A stretch of 64,000 bases of DNA from Methanosarcinales archaeon (lineage in GTDB: Archaea; Halobacteriota; Methanosarcinia; Methanosarcinales; Methanoperedenaceae): positions 1 through 64,000 of the forward strand of contig CAJPFJ010000044.1 of the NCBI GenBank assembly GCA_905339155.1, given 5' to 3'. A model generated the notes under the pieces. That model was given only the letters and a program-made list of their open reading frames with translations, ran no database searches and was not told where the DNA came from. Made by a program: the position numbers and the translations under genes. Below are positions 33,353-41,617 of the stretch, piece after piece; the stretch's first letter is position 1; every line of letters begins with the position of its first letter.

Positions 33353-33781
33353 ATGACAAAATTAAACACCTACCTCAATTTTGCGGGCAATACGGAAGAA
33401 GCGTTTAACTTTTATAAATCCGTTTTTGGCGGAGAGTTTACGTCTGTTTTCCGATTCAAGGATATGCCTATGGAAGGCGTAAATATCCCGAAAGAGGAAG
33501 AAAACAAAATCCTGCACATCAGCTTGCCAGTTGGTAAAGACAACGTGTTAATGGCGACCGATTCTCTTGAATCGCTCGGACAGAAACTGACGCAAGGCAA
33601 CAATGTTTACATTTCAGTCCACCCGGAAAGCAAAGAAGAGGCGGACAGGATATTTAACGCTCTTTCCGCTGGCGGCACGATCGAGATGCCTATCTCCGAT
33701 CAGATGTGGGGCGACTACTACGGTAGTTTTGAAGATAAGTTCGGAGTGCAGTGGATGGTGATTTATACCTATCCGAAATGA
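33353..33781 (+). CDS. PhnB-like VOC protein
   Basis: A 142-residue PhnB-family protein: KLNTYLNFAGNTEEAFNFYK, FGGEFTSVFRFKDMP, and the ending MWGDYYGSFEDKFGVQWMVI. It has the layout of well-studied but functionally undefined bacterial PhnB-like dimers. AAGGAGAAAACACT upstream is a good ribosome-binding site. It closes the small-protein cluster; the following 170 bp lead into the trp operon promoter. Confidence 0.93.
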   Translation: MTKLNTYLNFAGNTEEAFNFYKSVFGGEFTSVFRFKDMPMEGVNIPKEEENKILHISLPVGKDNVLMATDSLESLGQKLTQGNNVYISVHPESKEEADRIFNALSAGGTIEMPISDQMWGDYYGSFEDKFGVQWMVIYTYPK

Positions 33782-33929
33782 GCGAAATAAAGCCAAAAAA
33801 GTAGACTACTCGATGAATTTTTTAACTGTCAAAGTAGGTTATCAGACAGGTTATTTGAAACGATTTTTATTTTTATTAACTTTAATTTTATATATTTCCA
33901 CATAAATACATACCCATCAGAATTCAATA

Positions 33930-33981
33930 TCTTTAAATATAATGAACATAATTGTACATCAATGTACTAAAACGTACAATT
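33930..33981 (+). promoter_or_regulatory. trp promoter with three TGTACA-type boxes
   Basis: TTTAAATATAAT at 33933-33944 is the TATA region. TGTACA (33953-33958), TGTACT (33963-33968) and CGTACA (33973-33978) follow at exact 10-bp spacing, and the outer pair forms the palindrome AATTGTAC...GTACAATT (33950-33981). The TGTACA 'TRP box' is the established binding site of TrpY, the tryptophan-dependent repressor of Methanothermobacter. Boxes at this location cover the start of transcription, so repression is expected. Confidence 0.75.
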
Positions 33982-33993
33982 AGACTGATACCT

Positions 33994-34764
33994 ATGCACC
34001 AGATAATCGATGAAATAATTGCATCAACAAAAAACAGGATCCCTTTTGATTCAAATCCAATTAAAAAGCGAATAACTTCAAGAGATTTCAAAAAGATCAT
34101 CAAGGATAAAAAGCAAAAGGGTCTCATTCCATTGATCTCAGAGATAAAACCATCATCTCCGACTCGCTTTTTCAGGAATGTTTCGCCACAGGAAGCAGCT
34201 GATATTGCAGGTCAGATGGAATCTGCCGGTGCGGCGGCGATATCTGTACTTACGGAGCCGGATTTCTTTAAAGGCAGTATCCAGAACCTGATATCTGTCA
34301 GGGAGAATGTTAAAATTCCGGTACTTAGAAAAGATTTTATTATCAATAAGAACCAGATCCATGAAGTAGAAAGCGATTTAATACTATTGATCGCAGGAAT
34401 CCTGGGTAATGAACTGGATGATTTCGTGAATGAAGCAATATCCTCAGGCAGGAAGCCTCTTGTTGAAGTGCATAACAGTGATGAACTTGAAAACGCACTC
34501 GCAACGCGGACAAATATGATCGGGATCAATAACAGGGATCTTACTACGATGAAAGTTGATATTACAACCACGCAAGACCTGGCGCCTCTTATCAGCAACA
34601 GGATAATAATAAGTGAAAGCGGGATATCATCACCAAATGATGCAGTCCGTATGATATCCGCAGGCGCTGATGCGATACTTGTGGGAACATCCATAATGCA
34701 GGGAAATGTTTACGAAGAGACTTACGAATTAGTACATGCATTGAACACTAAAAAGGGTAATTGA
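33994..34764 (+). CDS. trpC: Indole-3-glycerol-phosphate synthase
   Basis: A 256-residue TIM-barrel enzyme, starting at 33994 because the upstream TTG frame is in the operator. Conserved blocks are LISEIKPSSPTRF (about 48-60), ISVLTEPDFFKGS, PVLRKDFIINKNQI (about 111-124), ILGNELDDF, GINNRDL (about 180-186) and ISESGISSPNDA (about 208-219). It closes the indole ring in tryptophan synthesis, producing the substrate of TrpA. It heads a trpC-trpB-trpA operon; trpD, E, F and G are not in the window. A repetitive AAGGATAATTAAG spacer separates it from trpB. Confidence 0.95.
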   Translation: MHQIIDEIIASTKNRIPFDSNPIKKRITSRDFKKIIKDKKQKGLIPLISEIKPSSPTRFFRNVSPQEAADIAGQMESAGAAAISVLTEPDFFKGSIQNLISVRENVKIPVLRKDFIINKNQIHEVESDLILLIAGILGNELDDFVNEAISSGRKPLVEVHNSDELENALATRTNMIGINNRDLTTMKVDITTTQDLAPLISNRIIISESGISSPNDAVRMISAGADAILVGTSIMQGNVYEETYELVHALNTKKGN

Positions 34765-34809
34765 GAAAAGAATAATTAAGAAGGATAATTAAGAAGGATA
34801 AATAAGAAT

Positions 34810-35994
34810 ATGACACATAAGCTTGAGTCCAAATTTGGCAAATATGGCGGGCAGTTCGTACCTGAAGTATTGATGCCTGCACTTGTTGAGCTTACTGAAT
34901 ACTATAACAAGTATAGAGATGACGCTGTTTTTAATGATGAACTGGATTATTATCTCCGGGATTTTGCAGGCCGCCCATCACCGTTATATTTTGCAAGGAG
35001 ATTGAGCAAGGAATATGGTGTAAAGATATACTTAAAACGTGAAGACCTCGTCCACGGCGGCGCCCATAAATTGAATAATACGCTTGGCCAGGGATTACTT
35101 GCAAAATACATGGGAAAAAAAAGGATTATCGCCGAGACGGGCGCTGGCCAGCATGGCACAGCATGTGCAATGGCGGGCGCAGCATTTGATATAAAGACCG
35201 AGGTTTACATGGGCGAAAGGGATACTGTGCGCCAGCGCATGAATGTTTACAGGATGGAATTGATGGGAACAAAGGTCATTCCGGTAAAAAGCGGTTCACA
35301 GACATTAAAGGATGCAATTAATGAAGCAATGCGCGACTGGGTGGCAAATGTAGAGACAACGCATTACATGATCGGCTCGGTAGTCGGGCCGCACCCATTC
35401 CCGACAATGGTGAGGGATTTCCAGAGCGTCATAGGGAAAGAGGTACGGACACAGATACTTGAAAAGGAGGGCAGGTTCCCCGACTCCATAGTAGCATGCA
35501 CAGGCGGGGGCAGCAATGCCATGGGTATATTTCATCCCTTCATAGAAGAAGACGTTGACCTGTTCGCAGTAGAAGCAGGAGGAAGCGGAATGAAAACAAC
35601 AGAAAAAGAGGCGCTTCATTCAGCAACTCTTTGCACAGGTGAAGATGGGATTCTTCATGGTATGCGTACAAAGGTGCTCCAGAATAAACACGGACAGATA
35701 CTTGAATCAAGCTCGATCGCAGCAGGCCTTGATTATGCAGGGGTTGGTCCTGAACTTGCGTACCTGGCTGATATTGGGCGCCTTAAACCATGCAATTCAA
35801 TGGATAGTGAAGCTCTTCTTGCATTCCATGACCTTTGCAGGTTTGAAGGGATCATACCGGCGCTTGAATCATCCCATGCAGTGGCGTATGTCAAGAAAGC
35901 GGCAGCACAAGGAGAGCTTGGAGATATTGTTGTTATCAATATTTCAGGACGAGGCGACAAAGACCTTGATACAGTTATGGGGATGAGAAAATGA
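34810..35994 (+). CDS. trpB: Tryptophan synthase beta subunit
   Basis: A 394-residue PLP enzyme of the classical TrpB1 type. The PLP lysine is in [13 protein letters not shown] (about 81-93), the substrate-loop glutamate in [11 protein letters not shown] (about 107-117), and the phosphate-binding glycine stretch is [10 protein letters not shown] (about 232-241), with the serine/glycine tail [11 protein letters not shown]. It condenses indole with serine. Overlap with trpA by 4 bp (ATGA) supports stoichiometric synthesis with its partner. Confidence 0.97.
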   Translation: MTHKLESKFGKYGGQFVPEVLMPALVELTEYYNKYRDDAVFNDELDYYLRDFAGRPSPLYFARRLSKEYGVKIYLKREDLVHGGAHKLNNTLGQGLLAKYMGKKRIIAETGAGQHGTACAMAGAAFDIKTEVYMGERDTVRQRMNVYRMELMGTKVIPVKSGSQTLKDAINEAMRDWVANVETTHYMIGSVVGPHPFPTMVRDFQSVIGKEVRTQILEKEGRFPDSIVACTGGGSNAMGIFHPFIEEDVDLFAVEAGGSGMKTTEKEALHSATLCTGEDGILHGMRTKVLQNKHGQILESSSIAAGLDYAGVGPELAYLADIGRLKPCNSMDSEALLAFHDLCRFEGIIPALESSHAVAYVKKAAAQGELGDIVVINISGRGDKDLDTVMGMRK

Positions 35995-36791
35995 GGATAG
36001 AGGAGAAATTCAAAGAGCTTAAAGCGAGAAAAGAAGGCGCCCTGATCGCATATATCTGTGCTGGCGACCCCACGCCGCTAAACACAAAAGAATATGTCAC
36101 AGCACTTGTCAGGGGCGGAGCCGATATCATTGAACTTGGACTTGCGTTCTCAGACCCGGTTGCTGATGGCCCCACGATCCAGGCTGGCATCCAGAGGGCG
36201 CTTGATGGTGGTATGACACCTGATATTTATTTCAGGACGATCGCTTCGCTAAAACTGCATATTCCGCTTGTCGTGATGACCTATTATAATCTCATATTCA
36301 AACGCGGCCTCGAAAAATTTGCAAAAGACTGCGCTGCATCAGGGATATCAGGAATAATAGTTCCTGATCTTCCGCCTGAAGAATCAGATGAACTCCAGCA
36401 GGTATGCAAAGAGAACGAGATAGATCTTATTTATTTTGTGGCTCCAACGACAACTGAAGAAAGAATGAACCGGATACTTAAAGAAGGAACAGGTTTTATC
36501 TATCTTGTGGCACGGCTTGGTGTTACTGGCGTGCGGTCAGATGTTGCTGGTTCGACACGCGAACTTATTGAACGGGTAAAGACCTCCACACCCAAAGCTG
36601 TGGGATTTGGTATATCGAATGGGAAGCAAGCGGCGCAAATAATCCGCGCCGGGGCTGACGGTGTTATCGTTGGGTCGGCATTCGTGGATATTATCGCAAA
36701 AGGTAAAGATGTGCCGGCATTGCTTGAGGCGCTGGCGCGGGAGTTGAAGCAAGGGGCAGTGGCGGGTAAGAAAGAAAACAGGACTTTTTAG
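35991..36791 (+). CDS. trpA: Tryptophan synthase alpha subunit
   Basis: A 266-residue TIM-barrel enzyme. The catalytic glutamate and aspartate are in [20 protein letters not shown] (about 45-64), the loop [12 protein letters not shown] is at about 173-184 and the phosphate-binding [11 protein letters not shown] is near 205. It cleaves indole-3-glycerol phosphate and channels indole to TrpB. The start overlaps trpB by 4 bp. Its 3' end overlaps the convergent CMD-family gene by 4 bp, so no space is left for a separate terminator. Confidence 0.97.
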   Translation: MRIEEKFKELKARKEGALIAYICAGDPTPLNTKEYVTALVRGGADIIELGLAFSDPVADGPTIQAGIQRALDGGMTPDIYFRTIASLKLHIPLVVMTYYNLIFKRGLEKFAKDCAASGISGIIVPDLPPEESDELQQVCKENEIDLIYFVAPTTTEERMNRILKEGTGFIYLVARLGVTGVRSDVAGSTRELIERVKTSTPKAVGFGISNGKQAAQIIRAGADGVIVGSAFVDIIAKGKDVPALLEALARELKQGAVAGKKENRTF

Positions 36792-37090
36792 CCAAATAAT
36801 TCCTTGAGCGCCTGTGCGGCTGTGTAAACGCAGCCCACGCCGCTCAGATATTGTGCAACTCTTAACGCTTCTGTTATCTCTTCTTTCGTGGCTCCGGCTT
36901 CCATTGCCTGTTGAGCGAGGGATTTTACACCCAGGACAGTTCCATAGGATGCATCAAAAGCCATGCCTATCAGTAACTTGAATTTTCGGGGCAATGCGCC
37001 GTCAGAAAAAACAAATTCACTGGAATTTTCAAGGTGCTTAAGAAGTTTTGGGTCTAATTTTTCATAAATTTTTAAGGGGTGTTCGGTCAT
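36788..37090 (-). CDS. Carboxymuconolactone decarboxylase-family (AhpD-like) protein, CxxC absent
   Basis: A CMD-family protein of 100 residues from the ATG at 37090. The typical helices are PLKIYEKLDPKLLKHLEN, LPRKFKLLIGMAFDASYG, GVKSLAQQAMEAGATKEEIT and RVAQYLSGVGCVYTAAQAL. Active AhpD-type members have a CxxCxxxH motif where this protein has FDASYGTVLGV, so peroxidase activity is unlikely and a structural, sensory or decarboxylase-like role is possible. The promoter lies upstream around 37125 with a perfect palindrome between the TATA region and the start codon, so autoregulation or stress control is possible. Confidence 0.85.
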   Translation of the reverse strand: MTEHPLKIYEKLDPKLLKHLENSSEFVFSDGALPRKFKLLIGMAFDASYGTVLGVKSLAQQAMEAGATKEEITEALRVAQYLSGVGCVYTAAQALKELFG

Positions 37091-37101
37091 ATTATCACTC
37101 C

Positions 37102-37116
37102 AATCCAAATTGGATT
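37102..37116. promoter_or_regulatory. Palindrome upstream of the CMD gene
   Basis: AATCCAA at 37102-37108 and TTGGATT at 37110-37116 are exact reverse complements around a central A. The element is 12 bp upstream of the start at 37090, downstream of the probable promoter (CATATTATG on the minus strand, near 37124-37132), a standard repressor position. Confidence 0.5.
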
Positions 37117-37299
37117 AAGTCATCATAATATGTTTGGTTCCTGGATAATTGTTACAATTTTGTTCACTAAGTTGTGCCATCAACTTCGCACTTTCGCAAT
37201 ATCTTTAAATGCGCAGGTATCCCGGTTTCGATGCTCACAGGGTAATGGGATTGCAGTTTTTAGCATGGTATCTTGCAGATCTCAGGTTTTATCAAAAAC

Positions 37300-37344
37300 T
37301 TTCGTAAATATATTTATATAAATAGATCATATTAAACTCCTATA
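37300..37344 (+). promoter_or_regulatory. Promoter of the FtsZ-family gene
   Basis: AATATATTTATATAAATAG (37304-37322) is a strong AT-rich TATA region about 22-40 bp upstream of the ATG at 37345. ACTCCTATA just before the start is not a Shine-Dalgarno, so a leaderless or short-leader mRNA is likely. Confidence 0.5.
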
Positions 37345-38313
37345 ATGAAAGAAGAATTTACGGAAATAATCGAAGCATCAAGACCAACTGTAACTGTTAT
37401 CGGTCTTGGGGGAGCGGGAAATAATATCATAACATTCCTTTCTGAAAAAAACATTGCCGGTGCAAAAATCATTGCGGCAAATTCTGATATCAGCCATCTT
37501 ATACTTCAGAAAGCTGACAAATTAATGCTCCTCGGAAAAAAACGAAGCAAGGGTAAAGGATGCGGGGGATTCCCGGAAGTTGGGGCAGAATGCGCCCGCG
37601 AAAGTACGGAAGATATAAGAAAAGAACTTGAAGGAGCAAATATCGTATTTATCGTCGCAGGTCTTGGGGGTGGGACAGGCACAGGTTCTGCTCCGGTCGT
37701 TGCTGAAATTTCACGTTCCATGGGCGCACTCACAATAGCCTGCCTGACAATGCCCTTTGAAATTGAGTCCTTGAGGCGCGAAAACGCCAAAAAAGCCATT
37801 CGCGCTCTTACAGGAACATGTGATTCAGTCGTTTTGATAGATAACTCAAAACTCAGGCAAGCAGCAGGAAACCTGCCTCTAAAGGCGGCTTTTGCCGTGG
37901 CAAATTCGTTAATCGGGGCATTCATTAAAAGTGTTACTGAAACCATCACCATCCCGAGCCTTATGAACCTTGATTTTGCTGATTTAAAAGCGGTGCTTGA
38001 AAAAGGAGGTGTTTCCTCATTCGGGATCGGGGAATCAGAAGGTCCGGACCGCGTACAAAAAGCAGTATTAAAAGCAGTATCCGCTCCTCTTCTGGATATT
38101 CCTAACCTTGGATCTGCGCATGGTCTGCTGATCCATATCAATGGCGGGCAGGACCTGACGCTTGAAGAAGTGGCGCATGTCGGTGAATTAATGGCGAAAC
38201 AGTTGCCAGGTACAAAAAGAATAATCTGGGGCGCCAATGTGGATGAGACCATGACCGGGCGCATCCGCATCATGGCATTGTTCGCAAGTGTCGGCAACCC
38301 TTTTGGGGAATAA
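37345..38313 (+). CDS. FtsZ-family tubulin homologue, second paralogue
   Basis: A 322-residue FtsZ-type GTPase. The nucleotide-binding loops are VIGLGGAGNNII (about 18-29), AGLGGGTGTGSAPVV (about 106-120, the tubulin signature) and TMPFEIESLRRENAKKAI. The synergy loop MNLDFADLKAVLEKGG (about 207-222) needed for GTP hydrolysis is intact. Compared with the FtsZ at 48276 it is shorter by about 60 residues, lacks the long C-terminal tail that recruits partners, and has a divergent N-terminal region with a GKKRSKGKGCGG insert instead of GLGAGG. It may be an archaeal FtsZ2- or FtsZ3-like paralogue or a regulatory homologue. It stands alone between divergent and convergent neighbours, not in a division cluster. 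Confidence 0.9.
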   Translation: MKEEFTEIIEASRPTVTVIGLGGAGNNIITFLSEKNIAGAKIIAANSDISHLILQKADKLMLLGKKRSKGKGCGGFPEVGAECARESTEDIRKELEGANIVFIVAGLGGGTGTGSAPVVAEISRSMGALTIACLTMPFEIESLRRENAKKAIRALTGTCDSVVLIDNSKLRQAAGNLPLKAAFAVANSLIGAFIKSVTETITIPSLMNLDFADLKAVLEKGGVSSFGIGESEGPDRVQKAVLKAVSAPLLDIPNLGSAHGLLIHINGGQDLTLEEVAHVGELMAKQLPGTKRIIWGANVDETMTGRIRIMALFASVGNPFGE

Positions 38314-38321
38314 AGAAGATT

Positions 38322-39557
38322 CTAGGCGGCTTTCATTTTTTGCGCGAACTGCCTTCCGAATTCTACGCATTTCTCAAGTTCCTCTTTCGAAGGCTGCCAT
38401 TTGAATTTTATACCTTCCTGAAGGATCTTTACCTTTGCTTTTTCGAGCGTTTCCTCAATAAGCTTGACATTTTCACCGCTCCATCCGTATGACCCGAAAG
38501 CTGCGCCAACTTTATTTTTAAACTTCAATCCCTTAAGGTCTTCAAGTATTGGCTTTATAGTTGGCAAAAGACCATTATTCAACGCTGGTGAACCGATAAT
38601 AATACCTTTTGTCTTAAAAACTTCTGTAAGCACATCGTTCCTGTCACAAACTGCCATATTGAAAAATTTGTATTTCACACCTTCTTTTTCAAGTCCATCA
38701 GCAATAGCCTGCCCCATTTTTTCCGTGGCTTTCCACATAGTATCATATATGATCACGGCAGAACCATCATTTTTTCCCTGCGCCCATTCATAATATTTAT
38801 TCACTATCTGGAGAGGATCTTTCCTCCAGATTATTCCGTGACTGGGCGCAATAATATCCACCGGGATGTTCAATTTCTTGAATTCGTCTATTTTCCTGGT
38901 GACAAGGTCACTGAAAGGTGTGAGGATATTTGCATAGAATTTTATTGCTTCCTGATACACCTCTATTTCATCAACTTCATCATTGAAACGGGAAGAGGAC
39001 GCAAAGTGCATGCCAAATGCATCATTTGGCATCAATATATTTTTACCTGTAAGATATGTGAACATGCTGTCTGGCCAATGAAGCATTGGTGCAGTTACGA
39101 AAACGAGGCTGTTTTTCCCCAGGCTTATGCTATCGCCTGTCTTTACAACCTTGAAATTCCAGTCTTCATGATAATGCTTGGGAATACTCTCCCTTCCTTT
39201 TTCCGAAACCACAACAGTCGCTTTTGGGATAAGCTTCATCAATTCAGGAAGCCCTCCCGAATGGTCAACCTCGGCATGGTTTGCTATCACGTAATCGATC
39301 TTCTTTACATCGATGATCTTCTCGATGTTCTTAATCATCTCTTGAGAATAAGGGCTCCAGACTGTGTCCACGAGAGCTACTTTTTCATCAATTATAAGGT
39401 ATGCATTATAAGTCGTGCCCCTGTGCGTTGAATATTCATGCCCGTGAAACTGCTTGATATTCCAATCCACGAATCCAACCCAGTAAACGCCTTCTTTTAA
39501 TTCCACTGTCGTATATATCACTCCGGTTTTTTCTATAATAGACTGCTGTATTGACAT
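38322..39557 (-). CDS. fprA: Flavodiiron protein (F420H2 oxidase, FprA type), copy 1
   Basis: A 411-residue two-domain protein. The N-terminal metallo-beta-lactamase domain has the di-iron ligands in NHAEVDHSGGLPE (about 91-103) with the further APMLHWPDSM and DAFGMHFAS. The C-terminal flavodoxin domain has VIIYDTMWKATEKMGQAI (FMN phosphate loop, about 269-286) and IIGSPALNNGLLPT. In methanogens FprA reduces O2 to water with F420H2. It is one of two in this window (the other at 55276-56472, similar in length and motif). The 3' end is 8 bp from the end of the FtsZ paralogue gene on the opposite strand. Confidence 0.94.
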   Translation of the reverse strand: MSIQQSIIEKTGVIYTTVELKEGVYWVGFVDWNIKQFHGHEYSTHRGTTYNAYLIIDEKVALVDTVWSPYSQEMIKNIEKIIDVKKIDYVIANHAEVDHSGGLPELMKLIPKATVVVSEKGRESIPKHYHEDWNFKVVKTGDSISLGKNSLVFVTAPMLHWPDSMFTYLTGKNILMPNDAFGMHFASSSRFNDEVDEIEVYQEAIKFYANILTPFSDLVTRKIDEFKKLNIPVDIIAPSHGIIWRKDPLQIVNKYYEWAQGKNDGSAVIIYDTMWKATEKMGQAIADGLEKEGVKYKFFNMAVCDRNDVLTEVFKTKGIIIGSPALNNGLLPTIKPILEDLKGLKFKNKVGAAFGSYGWSGENVKLIEETLEKAKVKILQEGIKFKWQPSKEELEKCVEFGRQFAQKMKAA

Positions 39558-39637
39558 TTTAGTGTTGATTCTATTAAAGGCTATCTTTGGTCTTAAAAGA
39601 GATTATATCAGTAGATAACTATGAAGATATATTATAT

Positions 39638-40348
39638 ATGGAACAGGACAGGATACAGGCTATTGATTTTATAAAAGGGATTGATATAGTATTCATGGTA
39701 TTGTTCAATTATTCTATCACTCTGGATTATTTCAATTTGATAAGGATACCCTCTAATTATTTATACCGCTACCTCCTTCCTATTTCTATTGCTTCTATTT
39801 TTATTTTCATATCAGGTGTTCTGGCTTATGTAAGCTATGAAAAACAAAAGGAAAAAATATCCCGGAAGTATTTCATACGGGGAATGAAGCTTCTTTTTTA
39901 TTCATTAATAATAACCTTATTCACTTATGTTTTTGTACCCCGTAATACAATATTTTTCGGCATACTGCATTTCTTTGCAGTTTCCTCTTTTCTCATACCA
40001 ATTTTTATAAAGTATAATAAGCTAAACCTGATAGCTGGCTTATTGCTTATTCTATCAGGTGTTTATTTACAAAATCAAACTTTTGGCTTTTCATACCTCC
40101 TCTGGCTTGGTTTCATTCCTGAAGACTTTTCCACATTCGATTATTTTCCACTGATACCATGGCTGGGTGTCATTTTACTGGGTGTTTATTATGGGAGATA
40201 TATCGTTGAAAAAACCGAAACAATAAAATTTACAGGCGGATTTTCAACTATATTCAAATTTTTGGGTAAACATTCGTTTACTGTTTATTTAATTCACCAA
40301 CCTCTACTTATAATGTTTTTAATCGCTTTTGGTTTTAAATTATTTTAG
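39638..40348 (+). CDS. Multi-pass membrane protein of the DUF1624/acyltransferase type
   Basis: A 236-residue, strongly hydrophobic protein with about seven to eight membrane segments. The opening RIQAIDFIKGIDIVFMVLFN (about 4-23) and the closing GKHSFTVYLIHQPLLIMFLI (about 210-229) are the signatures of the heparan-alpha-glucosaminide acetyltransferase-like/DUF1624 family, which moves acyl groups across membranes; the histidine in LIHQP is conserved in the group. Its acceptor is unknown, perhaps a surface glycan or lipid. The ATG at 39638 is chosen over an upstream in-frame start at 39587. It lies divergent from fprA. Confidence 0.75.
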   Translation: MEQDRIQAIDFIKGIDIVFMVLFNYSITLDYFNLIRIPSNYLYRYLLPISIASIFIFISGVLAYVSYEKQKEKISRKYFIRGMKLLFYSLIITLFTYVFVPRNTIFFGILHFFAVSSFLIPIFIKYNKLNLIAGLLLILSGVYLQNQTFGFSYLLWLGFIPEDFSTFDYFPLIPWLGVILLGVYYGRYIVEKTETIKFTGGFSTIFKFLGKHSFTVYLIHQPLLIMFLIAFGFKLF

Positions 40349-40425
40349 CGTCTCAATAAAATGAAATGTATAAAAATTGGACCGCTACGAAATAATTTAG
40401 TACATGGAAATGAATCTAAGAATAG

Positions 40426-40761
40426 ATGAAAGATACAATTATTTCATTAATTAAAAAAAACAGGAACAATTATTTCTTGAAAAATAAAATTGAGCTAAAA
40501 TGCAAATGTGGATTTTCCGAAAAAGTCACTTATTATGATTTTCTTTCCATGGGGGAATTTGATATCGGACAAACCACCCAGACAATCAGTACATACATTT
40601 CCGAATCTATATACGATGAAACGATCCGGGTAACCCCGCTTAATTTATCAAGGAAATGTCCGGTATGCGGTGAAGGAATAACAGCGATTTTCCCGATCTC
40701 ACTTGAAAATCTTATTCCGATGCTGCAGATGGCGCCTCCCGATCTTCTTATGTATGGGTGA
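40426..40761 (+). CDS. Small CpXC-like zinc protein
   Basis: A 111-residue protein with two cysteine pairs, KCKCGFSEK (about 26-34) and KCPVCGEG (about 77-84), separated by a beta-rich stretch. The layout resembles CpXC/zinc-ribbon proteins that probably bind one zinc. It ends with a proline-rich C-terminus PMLQMAPPDLLMYG. No function can be assigned. It is 4 bp from the nitroreductase gene and may be co-transcribed with it. Confidence 0.7.
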   Translation: MKDTIISLIKKNRNNYFLKNKIELKCKCGFSEKVTYYDFLSMGEFDIGQTTQTISTYISESIYDETIRVTPLNLSRKCPVCGEGITAIFPISLENLIPMLQMAPPDLLMYG

Positions 40762-40765
40762 TAAA

Positions 40766-41284
40766 ATGGATACGATCGAAGCTATTAAATCAAGACGCAG
40801 TGTACGTGGATTTACTGATGAAAATGTGAGTGATGAGATAGTTACGAAAATCCTGGGAGCCGGAAGATGGGCGCCATCGGGTTTGAATAACCAGCCATGG
40901 CGATTTATCATAGTTCGTGAAACTGATACAAAGGCCGCGTTATCAAATCTTACCAAATATGGCCCTACTTTTAAAAATGCACCCCTTTTGATAGTTGTTT
41001 TCCTGGACAAGGACCACATGTACAATTATGTAAAAGATGTCCTGTCAATAGGCGCATGTATCCAGAATATGCTCCTTGCCATACATTGTCTTGGGCTTGG
41101 TGGTGTGTGGCTTGGCGAGATACTGGAGAATAAAGAAAAGGTCAATAAAGTCCTCCAAGCTCCGGATTCATATGAATTAATGGCTGTAGTGGCCCTGGGG
41201 CATCCTATCGCAAAGAAAAGGATTTCAGAAAGGAAAGAACTTGATCAACTAATTTTCCTGGAAAAATTCGGGAAAAGCTGGTAA
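40766..41284 (+). CDS. Nitroreductase-family protein
   Basis: A 172-residue FMN protein. It begins MDTIEAIKSRRSVRGF, with the FMN-phosphate arginines, followed by GAGRWAPSGLNNQPWRFIIV (about 33-52) and the later DVLSIGACIQNMLLAIH and LGLGGVWLGEI. Those are standard for NAD(P)H- or F420-dependent nitroreductases and related dehydrogenases. The substrate is not evident. GGTGATAAA before ATG 40766 is the likely Shine-Dalgarno; the upstream in-frame starts at 40703 and 40754 overlap the preceding gene. Confidence 0.92.
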   Translation: MDTIEAIKSRRSVRGFTDENVSDEIVTKILGAGRWAPSGLNNQPWRFIIVRETDTKAALSNLTKYGPTFKNAPLLIVVFLDKDHMYNYVKDVLSIGACIQNMLLAIHCLGLGGVWLGEILENKEKVNKVLQAPDSYELMAVVALGHPIAKKRISERKELDQLIFLEKFGKSW

Positions 41285-41433
41285 AGCTTATCGTTTTTTA
41301 TTTAATAAACATTGTATGGTAATAATGATAAGTACAATAATATAATTAACGGTTAATAATATATATCATGGGGTTTATTTACATATTGTTAACGATTTAT
41401 CTGAATAATCGCTTACATAAAAGGAGGAATAAA

Positions 41434-41580
41434 ATGATAGTTTCACCATACTGCCAAAAACATGATATGGCAATAAGACTTCTAACGATTTCTCACTGTG
41501 AAAGGCGGCAAGATGAAGATTGTGAAGCCGGCCAGTGTGAACATTTTGGAATGCGGTTTTATTCTAAAAATGGTTTTTAA
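41434..41580 (+). CDS. Small Cys/His-rich protein
   Basis: A 48-residue protein with AAAAGGAGGAATAAA directly upstream, one of the best ribosome-binding sites in the window. It contains YCQKHDMAIRLL, SHCERR, DEDCEAGQCEHFG, giving four cysteines and three histidines that could bind a zinc ion or cluster. I do not recognise the family. It is likely expressed from a promoter near 41340 (TAATATATATCATGG). The 3' neighbour is the convergent aldolase. Confidence 0.6.
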   Translation: MIVSPYCQKHDMAIRLLTISHCERRQDEDCEAGQCEHFGMRFYSKNGF

Positions 41581-41617
41581 TTTTTAAACCATTTTCTTAT
41601 TTTATTTTAGCAAGGCA

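Noticed and set aside
34765-34809. Tandem AAGGATAATTAAG units between trpC and trpB
   Set aside because: Short AT-rich slippage-type repeat, possibly tuning the trpB ribosome-binding region; too small to call an attenuator.
37506-38297. 263-codon minus-strand frame inside the FtsZ paralogue
   Set aside because: Mirror frame of the well-supported FtsZ reading; serine- and alanine-rich with no motifs.
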